NCBI RefSeq assembly: GCF_017313265.1 | Contig: NZ_JAFLQZ010000003.1 | Location: 434,001 to 498,000 of the forward strand | Source: Hymenobacter telluris | GTDB lineage: Bacteria; Bacteroidota; Bacteroidia; Cytophagales; Hymenobacteraceae | DNA: 64,000 nt | Direction: 5' to 3' | Notes under the pieces: model-generated | Told to the model about the DNA's origin: nothing | The model's database searches: none | Seen by the model: the letters and a program-made list of their open reading frames with translations, nothing else | Part shown: positions 53,095 to 62,198 of the stretch, in pieces | Position numbering within the stretch: the first letter of the stretch is position 1 | Layout of the letters: the number at the start of each line of letters is the position of its first letter | Made by a program: the position numbers and the translations under genes

Positions 53095-53200
53095 TATTTG
53101 CGGATAGTTGCCACTGGCATTCCGGCAACGCCTGAGCGTCAAGCGTTTGCCACCAGCCGCTTCCGCTACTGCCGGCATGCCCTAAAATCCGGACATCCTG

Positions 53201-53208
53201 TAGCTTTG
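53201..53208 (+). promoter_or_regulatory. -7 promoter box TAGCTTTG
   Basis: Match to TAnnTTTG only four bases before the HupE-like ATG; transcription would start at or just inside the start codon, suggesting a leaderless mRNA. Confidence 0.6.
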
Positions 53209-53212
53209 CAGC

Positions 53213-53821
53213 ATGTCCGTTTTCCAGACGTATCTCCAACTCGGCTTCTACCACATCTTCAACCTGCGGGCCTACGACCACATCGTGTTCCTGCTGGCTT
53301 TGTGCGCCCCCTACGTGCTGGCCGACTGGCGCCGCGTGGTAGCCCTGGTAACTAGCTTTACGGTAGGCCATTCCCTGACGCTGGCGTTAGCTACGCTGGG
53401 TGTAGTGAACTATAGTGCCGCGCTTATTGAAGCCCTGATTCCGATTACCATTCTGCTCACCTGCCTTGTTAATTTGGGTAAAGCCGGGAAAGCAGAGCCG
53501 CGTTTGGCCCGCCGCCTACGCCCCGAACCCATTGTGCTGGCCCTGCCTAACTTGCTGGCCGCCGTATTTGGGCTGATTCATGGCCTTGGGTTTTCCAGCT
53601 ACCTGCGGGAGCTGCTGGGCCGTCAAAGCCGCCCTATTATCGAGTTGCTGGCTTTTAACGTAGGCGTGGAACTGGGGCAGTTGCTTATCGTAAGTGTTAT
53701 CCTGGTACTCGGCTTTATCATACTCCGGGTCTTCAATGCTGCTCACCGCGACTGGTTATTGGTAGTGAGCGGCGCAGCGGCAGGCATTGCGCTGGTATTG
53801 CTGCTGGGGCAGCTTGCTTAG
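53213..53821 (+). CDS. HupE/UreJ-family membrane protein
   Basis: Membrane protein of 202 residues with about six helices. The conserved HupE/UreJ elements are visible: YHIFNLRAYDHIVFLLAL near the start, VGHSLTLALA near 52-62 and GLIHGLGFSSYL near 122-133, with histidines in each that probably bind metal. Family members transport nickel or cobalt or serve in hydrogenase/urease maturation, but no hydrogenase or urease genes lie here. Transcription likely begins at the promoter box directly upstream. Confidence 0.9.
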   Translation: MSVFQTYLQLGFYHIFNLRAYDHIVFLLALCAPYVLADWRRVVALVTSFTVGHSLTLALATLGVVNYSAALIEALIPITILLTCLVNLGKAGKAEPRLARRLRPEPIVLALPNLLAAVFGLIHGLGFSSYLRELLGRQSRPIIELLAFNVGVELGQLLIVSVILVLGFIILRVFNAAHRDWLLVVSGAAAGIALVLLLGQLA

Positions 53822-54041
53822 TACGTTTCGTTGGTAGCAGCTGCTACCTATCCGTTCCAGGCGCGGTGTGGATACGCGCCGCTTTGGGTTTTCTTGCTTA
53901 CGGATGTAGGTGAGCAAGTGGCGTATTACACTTTATTTACACCTCTATCACACGCGCTTATTTTCTATCTATTTTCTTGAAAATAACCTTCTGGTTTATA
54001 TAGCATATCTTGTTTATATATTCAGTTTATACATATCACAC

Positions 54042-55457
54042 ATGACTTTATTGCAACTTAGAAAGCCTAATTTTCTACCATACTACGCGTGGCAATTCAT
54101 TTTGTATGGTGGCCCTTGCGTAGTGGTTTGGCTGCTGTACTTCCTGGCTTTCTTTCCGGGCATGATGTCCCGCGATTCGCTCGACCAGTGGCAGGAGGTT
54201 ATTACGTTTAGCTTCAACGATTGGCACCCGGCTATTGTATCGTTTTCTTATTGGTTGCTAACGCGCATTTGGTTTTCACCGGCTATTATTTGCCTCGCTC
54301 AACTACTCGCTTTAGCCAGTGCGGTTACTTATGCCCTAACTAAGTTGCAGCAACGCGGAGCACCAAAGTGGCTGCTGTTATTTCTCACGCTATGCATTAG
54401 TTTTTTCCCGCTTAACGGCTTTTATGTAAATACTCTATTCAAAGACGTGCCTTTTGGTATAGCTGTCTTTGTTTTATCGATTTACGCCGTAGAAATATTC
54501 GAATCGAAGGGCGCCTGGCTGCAATCCAATCGGAATATCTTTTGCCTAGCCTTGGCCCTTACTTGCGTGTGGCTGATTCGGCACAACGGCTTGCTTACCT
54601 CGCTGCTCACTATTGCCTGCCTGTTCGGTTTCTATTTCCGGTACCGCAACCGGGTGTTACTTGCGGCGCTTTGCTGCTTTGGATTGGTGTTTGTCGTGAA
54701 AGTCCCGCTGTACCGCGCAATTCATGTGCAAGGCAAAGTGTATGCGCTGGAAATTCTGCTTACCCACCAGATAGGTGCTATGCTACACGATGGCGCGCAG
54801 CTTTCAGCGTCAGAAAAGCAAGTGTTGGAAAAAGTGCAGCCGCTGTCCGTTTGGCAGAAGGAGTACAACCCATTTACCAGTGACAATCTGGTGTTCAACG
54901 AGCATTTCAACTACGCTTATTTAGCGCAGCCCGGCGCCAGAGAGGCGTATATTCAAACCTGGTTTTCGTTGGCCAAACGCTACCCAAATTCGTTAATTAA
55001 ACATCAGTTAAAAGTATCGGAATTAGTGTGGCGGCTCGATCATCAGGAAGGCAGCTACACGTATGCTGCTCACCCGCTAATTGACACCAATAACGTGGGG
55101 CTTACAACAAAAAGTCTCTCCCCTACCCTCAATCAATTTATTAAGCAGAAATATTATTCCACACTTTACAAAACCTTGTTCCGCATTATTCTCTACCGAC
55201 CGGCTTTTTATATTTATCTTATTATAATTAGCGGCTTACTCACCATTCTGCTTACCCGCAGCCGTAAATACGTGGTGGCACTTGCGCCTATTGCCAGCAT
55301 TATTGTGGGCGTTGCTTTTACTATTCCGGTGCAGCACGTGCGCTATTTATACCCTTGCTTTTTGGTGGCCCCGCTGCTGGCTGCCAACCTGCTACTGCAC
55401 CTGAGCACCTACCGCCGCCGCACCAGCAGCCCCCTATTGGCTACTCCACTCCCGTAA
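54042..55457 (+). CDS. Multi-pass membrane protein, possibly GT-C glycosyltransferase-like (DUF6020-like)
   Basis: Protein of 471 residues with roughly nine to ten predicted helices and a large extra-membrane loop (about 230-340). The opening MSRDSLDQW and NDWHPAIVSF elements near residues 45-65 resemble the acidic motif regions of GT-C type glycosyltransferases and of the DUF6020 family. The sequence is more AT-rich at its start. I chose the ATG at 54042; a GTG 44 codons earlier would add a stretch of leader with no clear domain. No sugar pathway genes are adjacent. Confidence 0.6.
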   Translation: MTLLQLRKPNFLPYYAWQFILYGGPCVVVWLLYFLAFFPGMMSRDSLDQWQEVITFSFNDWHPAIVSFSYWLLTRIWFSPAIICLAQLLALASAVTYALTKLQQRGAPKWLLLFLTLCISFFPLNGFYVNTLFKDVPFGIAVFVLSIYAVEIFESKGAWLQSNRNIFCLALALTCVWLIRHNGLLTSLLTIACLFGFYFRYRNRVLLAALCCFGLVFVVKVPLYRAIHVQGKVYALEILLTHQIGAMLHDGAQLSASEKQVLEKVQPLSVWQKEYNPFTSDNLVFNEHFNYAYLAQPGAREAYIQTWFSLAKRYPNSLIKHQLKVSELVWRLDHQEGSYTYAAHPLIDTNNVGLTTKSLSPTLNQFIKQKYYSTLYKTLFRIILYRPAFYIYLIIISGLLTILLTRSRKYVVALAPIASIIVGVAFTIPVQHVRYLYPCFLVAPLLAANLLLHLSTYRRRTSSPLLATPLP

Positions 55458-55490
55458 AATCTGGCGGGTACTGCTGCCTGTTGCGCAGGT

Positions 55491-55510
55491 TTCCAACATA
55501 TTTGTTGGAA
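55491..55510. terminator. Small hairpin, possible terminator
   Basis: Perfect 8-bp stem TTCCAACA with TGTTGGAA and a four-base loop, in the gap between the membrane protein and the M1 peptidase; no T run, so termination is uncertain. Confidence 0.4.
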
Positions 55511-55610
55511 TAAAGGAGCTCTTTCATGCAGCCAGAACCTTTTAAAACCATCTATCTGTTCGCAGAACAGCTTGACTTTACACGCCCACTTTCGCCTCAC
55601 TAACTAATCC

Positions 55611-57974
55611 ATGCAGCTACGTTTTCTCTTATCAGCGGGCCTGGTGGCTTGTTGCGCTAGTATCGCAACGGCTCAAACCACGAATTCTGGCACTGATAAG
55701 TTTGCTCAGCTAGGCACCACGCTGCCTACGCCCAACGCCTACCGCACCGCCTCCGGTGCCCCCGGCACCGACTACTGGCAGCAGCGCGCCGACTACAATA
55801 TTCGGGTGAAGCTGGACGATGATAAACAGTCCATTACCGGTTCCGAGGACATCACCTATACCAACCTCTCACCCGATGTGCTGACCTACCTCTGGGTGCA
55901 GCTCGACCAAAACATCCTCGACAAAAACTCGATTACCACCGCCACCCAGGTGGGGCAGATTCAGGACCGGATGCCGTTTCAGGCGCTGGACTATTTGCAA
56001 CGGAGCGAGTTTGATGGCGGGTTCAAGATTTCCAAGGTGGAAATGAAGGGCGGCAAGGCCTTGCCGTACGTTATCAACCACACCATGATGCGCGTGGATC
56101 TGCCCACGCCGCTGCGGCCCCGGCAGGCCGTAACGTTCAGCCTGGCGTGGAGCTACAACATCAACGACCAAACCAAAATCAACCAGCGCAGCGGCTACGA
56201 GTATTTCCCCGAGGACAAAAACTACCTCTATGAAATAGCGCAGTTCTACCCGCGCATGGCCGTGTACAGTGACAACCAAGGCTGGCAGCATAAGCAGTTC
56301 CTCGGCAACGGTGAATTTGCGCTGCCCTTCGGCGACTACCGCGTAAGCATTACGGCCCCCTCCGACCACATTGTGGGCGCTACCGGTACGCTGCAGAACG
56401 CCTCGGAAGTGCTAACGTCTACGCAGCGGCAGCGGCTGGCGCAGGCCGTGAATGCCAAGAAACCGGTGCTGATTGTAACCCCGATGGAAGCCGAGCAGGC
56501 TGAAATGCGGCGCAAGGGTGGCACCAAAACCTGGACCTACGCCGCCAAAAACGTACGGGACTTCGCCTGGGCTTCGTCGCGCAAGTTTATCTGGGATGCC
56601 ATGGGCATCAAGCAGGAAGGCGTGCCGGTGATGTGCATGAGCTACTACCCCAAAGAAGGCAACCCGCTGTGGGGCAAGTACTCGACGGAAGTGGTGGCGC
56701 ACACCATCAAAACCTACTCGAAATTCACGATTCCGTACGCCTACCCCGTAGCTATTTCGGTGCACGGGCCGGTGGGCGGCATGGAGTACCCGATGCTGTG
56801 CTTCAACGGCGGCCGCCCCGAGAAAGACGGCACCTACACCGCCGACCGGAAATACGGCATGATTTCGGTGATTATCCACGAGGTGGGGCACAACTTCTTC
56901 CCGATGATTGTGAATTCCGACGAGCGGCAGTGGACCTGGATGGATGAGGGCCTGAACACCTTCGTGCAGTACCTCACCGAGCAGGAATGGGAGCGGAACT
57001 ACCCGTCGCGCCGCGGGGAGCCCAAGAACATTGTGGACTACATGCGCACCGGCACCAACCTGCAAACCCCGATTATGACCAACTCGGAATCGGTGCTGCA
57101 ATTTGGGCCGAACGCCTACGCCAAGCCCGCTACCGGCCTCAACATTCTGCGCGAAACCATTCTGGGCCGGCAGCTCTTCGACTACGCCTTCAAGGAATAC
57201 GCACGCCGCTGGGCCTACAAGCACCCCGAGCCTGCCGACTTCTTCCGTACCATGGAAGACGCCTCCGGTACCGACCTCGATTGGTTCTGGCGCGGCTGGT
57301 TCTACACCACCGAGCACACCGACCTGGCCCTGGAAGGCGTGAAGTGGTACAAGGTGGACTCCAAGAACCCGGAGTTGGAAAACGCCTTCAAGCGCCAGCA
57401 GCTCAACAGCGCCCCCCAAACTCTCTCGCAGCAGCGCAACCTTCAGGACATCAAAAGAACCCTGGTAGACGACAAGCCCGAGCTGAAGGACTTCTATAAC
57501 AACTACGACCCGCTGGCTACCACCGATGCCGACAAGCAGCGTTACCAGCAAGTAGTGAAGGGCCTCTCGCCCGAGCAGCAGCAGCGCCTCAGCGCCGGCC
57601 TGAACTTCTACGAACTAAGCCTGAAAAACCTGGGCGGCCTCACCATGCCGGTCGTCGTGCAGATGACCTACGAGGACGGCAAGCAGGAAGTGGTGAACAT
57701 TCCGGCCGAAATCTGGCGCAAAAACAACGCTGAGGTAACCAAGGTGTTTATCACCGAAAAGCCCGTCGTAAGCTTCGTGCTGGACCCCTACCTGGAAACC
57801 GCCGACACCGACCTGAGCAACAACGCCTGGCCGCAGAAAGCCGCCCCGTCGCGCTTTGAGCTGTTCGAGCAGCAGCAGCGCGTTCAGCCGAACCCAATGC
57901 AACAGCAAACGTCGATGCAGCAGAAGGAGCAGAAGCCGGGCAGCAGCACCGGCGCCAGCGGCGGGACCAACTAA
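55611..57974 (+). CDS. M1 family zinc metallopeptidase
   Basis: Exported aminopeptidase-like protein of 787 residues with a signal peptide ending TAQTT. The zinc site is HEVGH (His423, Glu424, His427) with the third ligand Glu446 in MDEGLN, 19 residues after the second His as in gluzincins. The N-terminal domain has the M1 beta-sheet (YNIRVKLDDDKQSITGSEDI), and GPVGGMEYPML near residue 386 is the substrate-binding GxMEN-like loop in altered form. A Gln-rich tail (MQQQTSMQQKEQ) ends the chain. It probably trims peptides in the periplasm. Confidence 0.93.
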   Translation: MQLRFLLSAGLVACCASIATAQTTNSGTDKFAQLGTTLPTPNAYRTASGAPGTDYWQQRADYNIRVKLDDDKQSITGSEDITYTNLSPDVLTYLWVQLDQNILDKNSITTATQVGQIQDRMPFQALDYLQRSEFDGGFKISKVEMKGGKALPYVINHTMMRVDLPTPLRPRQAVTFSLAWSYNINDQTKINQRSGYEYFPEDKNYLYEIAQFYPRMAVYSDNQGWQHKQFLGNGEFALPFGDYRVSITAPSDHIVGATGTLQNASEVLTSTQRQRLAQAVNAKKPVLIVTPMEAEQAEMRRKGGTKTWTYAAKNVRDFAWASSRKFIWDAMGIKQEGVPVMCMSYYPKEGNPLWGKYSTEVVAHTIKTYSKFTIPYAYPVAISVHGPVGGMEYPMLCFNGGRPEKDGTYTADRKYGMISVIIHEVGHNFFPMIVNSDERQWTWMDEGLNTFVQYLTEQEWERNYPSRRGEPKNIVDYMRTGTNLQTPIMTNSESVLQFGPNAYAKPATGLNILRETILGRQLFDYAFKEYARRWAYKHPEPADFFRTMEDASGTDLDWFWRGWFYTTEHTDLALEGVKWYKVDSKNPELENAFKRQQLNSAPQTLSQQRNLQDIKRTLVDDKPELKDFYNNYDPLATTDADKQRYQQVVKGLSPEQQQRLSAGLNFYELSLKNLGGLTMPVVVQMTYEDGKQEVVNIPAEIWRKNNAEVTKVFITEKPVVSFVLDPYLETADTDLSNNAWPQKAAPSRFELFEQQQRVQPNPMQQQTSMQQKEQKPGSSTGASGGTN

Positions 57975-57995
57975 TTTGCTTTAGCCTATATAGAA

Positions 57996-58037
57996 GCAAA
58001 AAAGAGCCCGGTGAATAGTCACCGGGCTCTTTTTTGC
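57996..58037. terminator. Intrinsic terminator
   Basis: Perfect 19-bp stem GCAAAAAAGAGCCCGGTGA with its complement and a four-base loop, then TT. It follows the M1 peptidase gene. Confidence 0.95.
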
Positions 58038-58090
58038 ATTATGTTCGGCTTGTTATTCACAATCAATTTATTATCCGTTTTATTAAGCTT

Positions 58091-58747
58091 ATGCGCAATC
58101 TGTTTCTCATAACTGTTTTCCTGGCTATTGCCTTAGCAGGTTGTCACAACCAAAATGAATCAGAGGAAGCTACAACCAAACTACCTCCTAGTCTTCCCAC
58201 GGCCAGCCCCTCACTCAGCGACTCTTTAGCACAATTGGTAAAGTTGTATCTAGAGTATCCTCTCCCACTACAACTATCAACGGAAGTGCTGGAGAAAGGA
58301 CCAGGGCATAGAAGCCCTTTGGCGGAGGGTCAGCCAATTCCACGGAATTTCTGGTTCCTGTTTGGCGAATATAGTACCGGAGAGGACAGTAGTATGTTCG
58401 CCGTGGCAAAGCTTCCCTTACCAAGTCAAAAAACAGGACTTCTCACCAGGGTTCCGGGAATGTATATGCCGAGTAAAATAATTCTCTTCGTATTTGACAA
58501 TCAAACAGGCCAAGTTACCTCGACTTGTGAGGTGGCAGAAACGTTTGGCGATGCCGGCGACGTTTATGTTCGCACCTCTAATCTGAGTTGGGGAGCCAGG
58601 CAAGAATTGAGCATTGTTGTTAGCCAATCAAACTGCTCACCTATTAATGAAAATTTGGATAACATTACCTGCACAGATTCAACCTTGATTTATGAGTCGA
58701 ATAAGGGCTTAATTTCTCTTATTACTAAAAGAAAGAAAACTCAATAA
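58091..58747 (+). CDS. Lipoprotein, hypothetical
   Basis: Protein of 218 residues, start at 58091 (MRNLFLITVFLAIAL), lipobox LAGC near 16-19. The mature part is hydrophilic with segments such as RNFWFLFGEYSTGEDSSMFAVAK and SKIILFVFDNQTGQV that suggest a small beta-sheet domain. Base composition is more AT-rich than that of the neighbours, which may point to recent transfer. No family recognised. Anchored at the envelope by lipid if the signal is used. Confidence 0.68.
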   Translation: MRNLFLITVFLAIALAGCHNQNESEEATTKLPPSLPTASPSLSDSLAQLVKLYLEYPLPLQLSTEVLEKGPGHRSPLAEGQPIPRNFWFLFGEYSTGEDSSMFAVAKLPLPSQKTGLLTRVPGMYMPSKIILFVFDNQTGQVTSTCEVAETFGDAGDVYVRTSNLSWGARQELSIVVSQSNCSPINENLDNITCTDSTLIYESNKGLISLITKRKKTQ

Positions 58748-58776
58748 CACTTAAAGACGCTAACAATCTCAACCAC

Positions 58777-59151
58777 ATGGGACTACTCGACGGCTTACTC
58801 GGCAACGCATCGGAAAACGACGCGCAGGAAATTCAGCAGGACCTGACGCAGGTGCTGGCCGCTGGCGAGCGGGTGGAAAAATCGTACGCCGTGCTGCGCG
58901 ACCTGATTGTGTTTACCACCAAGCGCCTGATTCTGGTGGACAAGCAGGGCGTAACGGGCAAAAAGCGCGAATACCTCAGCATCCCCTACCGAAGCGTAGA
59001 GCGGTTCTCGATGGAAACCACCGGCCACTTCGACCTGGAATCGGAGCTAAAAATCTGGGTGCGGGGCCAGGCCGAGCCCATCAGCAAAACCTTCCGCAAC
59101 GATAAAAGTATCCACGACGTGGCGCGGGCCCTGGCTGAATACGCGCTGTAG
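58777..59151 (+). CDS. Bacterial PH domain protein (PF08000-like)
   Basis: Protein of 124 residues that is a single bacterial PH domain: IQQDLTQVLAAGERVEKSYAV, LIVFTTKRLILVDKQGVTGKK (around 44-62), and the Arg/Glu-rich FDLESELKIWVRGQAEPI strand follow the pattern of the PH_1/YozO group. Such proteins are cytosolic or membrane-peripheral with unknown ligand. Its TAG stop is the first three bases of the left arm of the repeat at 59149. Confidence 0.9.
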   Translation: MGLLDGLLGNASENDAQEIQQDLTQVLAAGERVEKSYAVLRDLIVFTTKRLILVDKQGVTGKKREYLSIPYRSVERFSMETTGHFDLESELKIWVRGQAEPISKTFRNDKSIHDVARALAEYAL

Positions 59152-59378
59152 AAGTGAGATAGTGAAATGGTGATTTTGACGTGCTAACGGCTCAATTAGC
59201 CCCAGCGGGGCGGCATGTTGGTAGCAGAAAGGATACTAGTAAAACAAGCAAGCCCCAGCGGGGCGACATCAACCGTTCAACGAGTTGTGTCGCCCCGCTG
59301 GGGCTTTTGCTGTATGCGGCTGCCTATGTTCCTACCAACATACCGTCCCGCTGGGGCTGCACAGCCACCTCACTTCTA
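59149..59378. repeat. Word-array repeat (TAGAAGTGAG) anchored on both opposing stop codons, split by an inserted GCCCCAGCGGGGCG repeat
   Basis: The left array starts at the TAG stop of the PH gene (59149-59151) and reads TAGAAGTGAGATAGTGAAAT. The right array, on the minus strand, starts at the TAG stop of ndh (59378-59376) and reads TAGAAGTGAGGTGG. The left array is followed by TTGACGTGCT (59176-59185). The space between the arms is filled by the repeat at 59198-59358. Confidence 0.85.
59198..59358. repeat. Nested GCCCCAGCGGGGCG inverted repeat
   Basis: Outer arms AGCCCCAGCGGGGCGGCATG and four more bases at 59198-59221, inverted at about 59334-59358 with two changes. Inner arms AAGCCCCAGCGGGGCGACA at 59250-59268 are perfectly inverted at 59288-59306. 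The 14-base core occurs four times, twice per strand. Confidence 0.92.
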
Positions 59379-60758
59379 CCGACCGACCACTTCCGCGTCG
59401 GGGGAAGGCACTGAGGGGTTGTACTGCGGGGTTTGGGCGTTGTGCTCGGCAGTGGCCTTGCCTTTGTCGTCCTTGAAATCGGTGCGCTTGTAGGGCCGGA
59501 TAATGAGGCGCAGGGCCCGGTCGGAGCTAACGTAGCTGAAGGCCCAGTCGATGAACGTTACCACTTTGTTGCGGAAGCCTACCAGCGTCATCAGGTGCAC
59601 AAACAGCCACGTAAGCCAGCCGAAGAAACCGCCAAAATGCTTGTCGCCGGGCAAGTCTACTACGGCTTTGTTGCGGCCCACAATGGCCATACTGCCCTTA
59701 TTGAAATACTTGAACGGCACCGGCGCATCACCGCGCAATAGGCGCTTGAAATTATCGGCGAGTTGCTCGGCCTGCTGAATGGCCACGGGCGCCAGCATCG
59801 GGAAGCCGCGGGGCATATCTTCGGTCACCATGTTGGCCACGTCGCCGATGGCATACACGTTGGTTTGGCCTTCCACGCGGTTCCAGTTGTTCACGCTGAT
59901 GCGCTTGTTGCGGGCCACCACTTCGGCTGGCAAGCCGGGCACCTCGGCCCCGTTCACGCCGGCCGCCCAAATCAGGTTTTCGGTCCGGATAAATTCGGTG
60001 TCCGACACGTAGGCTCTGCAATCCTCGAACCGCTTCACCGACGTGTTCAGCCGCACATGAATGTTCTTGTCTTCGAGGTAGCGCTTGGCTTTCTCCTGCG
60101 AATCTTTGGACATGGGCCCCAGCACGGCCGGGCCGGCTTCCACCAGATAGATTTCCATCTGGCGCAAGTCCAGCTCGGGGTAGTCTTTGGGCAGCACGTC
60201 TTTACGCATTTCAGCCAGCGAACCAGCAATTTCGACGCCCGTAGGACCGCCGCCCACAATCACCACGTTTAGCAGCGCCTGGCGCTCCTCGGGGTTTTCT
60301 TTTAGCAGGGCCTTCTCGAAGTTCTGGAACAGGTAGCTCCGCAAGTTCAAGGCATTCGGGATGCTTTTGATTTGCATGGCGTTCCGCTCGATGCTCTCGA
60401 TGCCAAAGAAGTTGGTGAGCGAGCCGGTAGCCAGCACCAGATGGTCGTAGCGAATTTCGCCGATGCTGGTTATTACCGTGTTGCGGGCGGTATCTACGTG
60501 CTGCACACCCGTCATGCGGAAAAAGAAGTTCTTCTGCCCCGCAAAAATCTTGCGAATCGGGTAGGCAATACTGTCGGCCTCTAGTGCGCCGGTGGCTACC
60601 TGGTACAGCAGCGGCTGAAAGTTGTGGTAGTTGTTGCGGTCAATTACGACCACCTGCACGGGCGAATCAGCCAGGTCTTTTGCCAGCCGTAGCCCGGCAA
60701 AACCGCAGCCTACAATCACAATTCGCGGCTGCGAGGTGACAGGTATGTTGGTATCCAT
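59376..60758 (-). CDS. ndh: Type II NADH:quinone oxidoreductase (NDH-2)
   Basis: Flavoprotein of 460 residues. The first Rossmann motif GCGFAGL lies near 17-23 for FAD; the second, GGGPTGVEIAG, near 167-177, binds NADH. YAIGDVANM near 300 is the second FAD contact. A hydrophobic C-terminal part (GWLTWLFVHLMTLVGF) suits membrane anchoring, as in NDH-2 enzymes that pass electrons to menaquinone without pumping protons. It is transcribed alone; its TAG stop is part of the word-array repeat at 59378. Confidence 0.93.
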   Translation of the reverse strand: MDTNIPVTSQPRIVIVGCGFAGLRLAKDLADSPVQVVVIDRNNYHNFQPLLYQVATGALEADSIAYPIRKIFAGQKNFFFRMTGVQHVDTARNTVITSIGEIRYDHLVLATGSLTNFFGIESIERNAMQIKSIPNALNLRSYLFQNFEKALLKENPEERQALLNVVIVGGGPTGVEIAGSLAEMRKDVLPKDYPELDLRQMEIYLVEAGPAVLGPMSKDSQEKAKRYLEDKNIHVRLNTSVKRFEDCRAYVSDTEFIRTENLIWAAGVNGAEVPGLPAEVVARNKRISVNNWNRVEGQTNVYAIGDVANMVTEDMPRGFPMLAPVAIQQAEQLADNFKRLLRGDAPVPFKYFNKGSMAIVGRNKAVVDLPGDKHFGGFFGWLTWLFVHLMTLVGFRNKVVTFIDWAFSYVSSDRALRLIIRPYKRTDFKDDKGKATAEHNAQTPQYNPSVPSPDAEVVGR

Positions 60759-60824
60759 TTCGAGAAGGAAAGGTCAAACACTTCCTTAACTGCGAAATGG
60801 CTTCTGAGGTTGTGGTGGAGGTGT

Positions 60825-60936
60825 TAGAGTGAATGAGCGAGTGAGTGAATGAGTGAAGTAGCCTACGTCTGTTGACGTTCTTGCCAGTACCGCCGGAGGC
60901 CACTTCACTCATTCACTCACTCGCTCATTCACTCTA
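60825..60936. repeat. Perfect word-array inverted repeat (8-mer GAGTGAAT)
   Basis: Left arm 60825-60859 and right arm 60902-60936 are perfectly complementary over 35 bases, and consist of the 8-mer GAGTGAAT with variants GAGCGAGT and GAGTGAAG. The right arm ends with the stop codon of the minus-strand gene at 60934-60936. The loop contains TTGACGTTCT (60872-60881). Confidence 0.95.
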
Positions 60937-61611
60937 GTAATCAACGCCTTCTTTCTTCTTGAACTCGCCGTCTTTCACCTGCTTGATAAGTTGCAGCCAG
61001 CTGAAGGGGTTCAGGAGCGGGTTGTTGCTTTGCAACGACGGGCCCATACCCATGCGGCGCTGCTGCTCTAGCTGCTGCATCTGCATGGTTTGGCGGTAGT
61101 TGCCCATGCTGGTAACCGGGGCATTGTTGAAAATACGGCGCAGAATATCCTGGTTCAGGTTTTCAGCCGCCGCCGAACCCCGCTCTTTGGGCAGGCGCAA
61201 CGCCAGAAACGCTTCTTTAAACGCTTTTTCGGTGGCATACGGGAACACGCGTACTTCGGGCAGCACGGTTACGTCTTCGCGCAGCTGCACAATTACCGAG
61301 TAGCTCTGGCGCTGATAATCGGGTGGAATAACCACGTACTGGTTGCGGTAGCCCAAGCTCCGAATCACGATACTGTCGCCGGTGAGGACGGGCAGCGAGA
61401 AGTAGCCGTAGGCATTGGTGGCGGTACCACGGCCAGCTTTGGGCACAAACACCGTAGCACCCGGCACACCCAGCAGCGAGTCGCCGGTGGCTACAATGCC
61501 GGTGAACTGCACTACGCGCGGCTGGCCTTGTGCCCGCGCGGCACCAGGGGCCAGCCCCGCCAGCAACAGGCAGAAAACCAGCAGAAAACGAAATCGAACC
61601 ATCACAGGCAT
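60934..61611 (-). CDS. Exported protein with carboxypeptidase-like regulatory domain
   Basis: Protein of 225 residues with a signal peptide (ends ARAQG). The N-terminal part is a carboxypeptidase-like regulatory (CarboxypepD_reg) beta-sandwich: FTGIVATGDSLLGVPGATV, then GTATNAYGYFSLPVLTGD. The second half is helical and Met/Gln/Arg-rich (MGNYRQTMQMQQLEQQRRMGM). Such domains often sit on TonB-dependent receptors; here it stands alone as a short exported protein. Start at 61611; ATG at 61602 is an alternative. Its stop codon lies within the repeat arm at 60936. Confidence 0.78.
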   Translation of the reverse strand: MPVMVRFRFLLVFCLLLAGLAPGAARAQGQPRVVQFTGIVATGDSLLGVPGATVFVPKAGRGTATNAYGYFSLPVLTGDSIVIRSLGYRNQYVVIPPDYQRQSYSVIVQLREDVTVLPEVRVFPYATEKAFKEAFLALRLPKERGSAAAENLNQDILRRIFNNAPVTSMGNYRQTMQMQQLEQQRRMGMGPSLQSNNPLLNPFSWLQLIKQVKDGEFKKKEGVDY

Positions 61612-61669
61612 AGGGGAATTACAGACTACAAGTATACCACTTCTTCGGGGCCCGCTGCCGGCTTTCCCC

Positions 61670-61677
61670 TAAATTTG
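61670..61677 (+). promoter_or_regulatory. -7 promoter box TAAATTTG
   Basis: TAnnTTTG-type box 42 bases upstream of the ArsR-like start, in the divergent gap between two genes. Confidence 0.45.
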
Positions 61678-61719
61678 AACGACGGCCGGGGCTCCTTTCC
61701 TGCCATCATTCGTCTAAAG

Positions 61720-62118
61720 ATGCGCCTCAAACACGTCAGCGTTGCATTCGGCCAGCAACTATTTAAAGCTTTCGGCGACGAGAGCCGGGTGCGCATCCTG
61801 CACTTGCTGTGGCGCAACCAGGAAATGTGCATCTCCGACCTGGAACAGGTGCTGGACTTCACCCAGACCAAAACCTCCCGCCAATTATTATACCTGAAAA
61901 ATGCAGGTTTGGTGAATTTCCGGCGCCTCGATAACTGGATGTTCTACTCCATTCAGGGCGAAGGCACCGAGCTGGTGCAGCAGCTATTGGGCTACATGGA
62001 GCGCGACGCCCAGCTTGTGCGCGACCAGCAGATTTACCAAACGCTCTGGTCGAACCGGGAACTGGCCGCGTACAAGCTGCAAAACCGCCGCTGGACTGGC
62101 ACGCCCACCGAACAGTAG
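61720..62118 (+). CDS. ArsR/SmtB-family winged-helix regulator
   Basis: Protein of 132 residues. The winged helix shows AFGDESRVRILHLLWRNQEM (about 15-34) with the recognition part DFTQTKTSRQLLYLKNAGLV (about 47-66) and the wing RRLDNWMFYSIQ. The metal-binding cysteines of ArsR or SmtB are not present; one Cys in EMCISDL could be redox-active. It is likely a repressor sensing an organic or redox signal. A long in-frame extension upstream is out of family length and overlaps the neighbouring gene in antisense, so it was rejected. Confidence 0.86.
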   Translation: MRLKHVSVAFGQQLFKAFGDESRVRILHLLWRNQEMCISDLEQVLDFTQTKTSRQLLYLKNAGLVNFRRLDNWMFYSIQGEGTELVQQLLGYMERDAQLVRDQQIYQTLWSNRELAAYKLQNRRWTGTPTEQ

Positions 62119-62198
62119 CGCCGGTTCCTGCGTTTGCTATTCTACACAGCTTGTTAGGTTTTCCGTTCCCATCACCAGTTGCTTAACGCCCGAAATCA

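Noticed and set aside
61090..61719. Upstream extension of the ArsR-like gene by 210 codons
   Set aside because: The extension is antisense to the carboxypeptidase-regulatory-domain gene, and ArsR proteins have the length obtained from the start at 61720.
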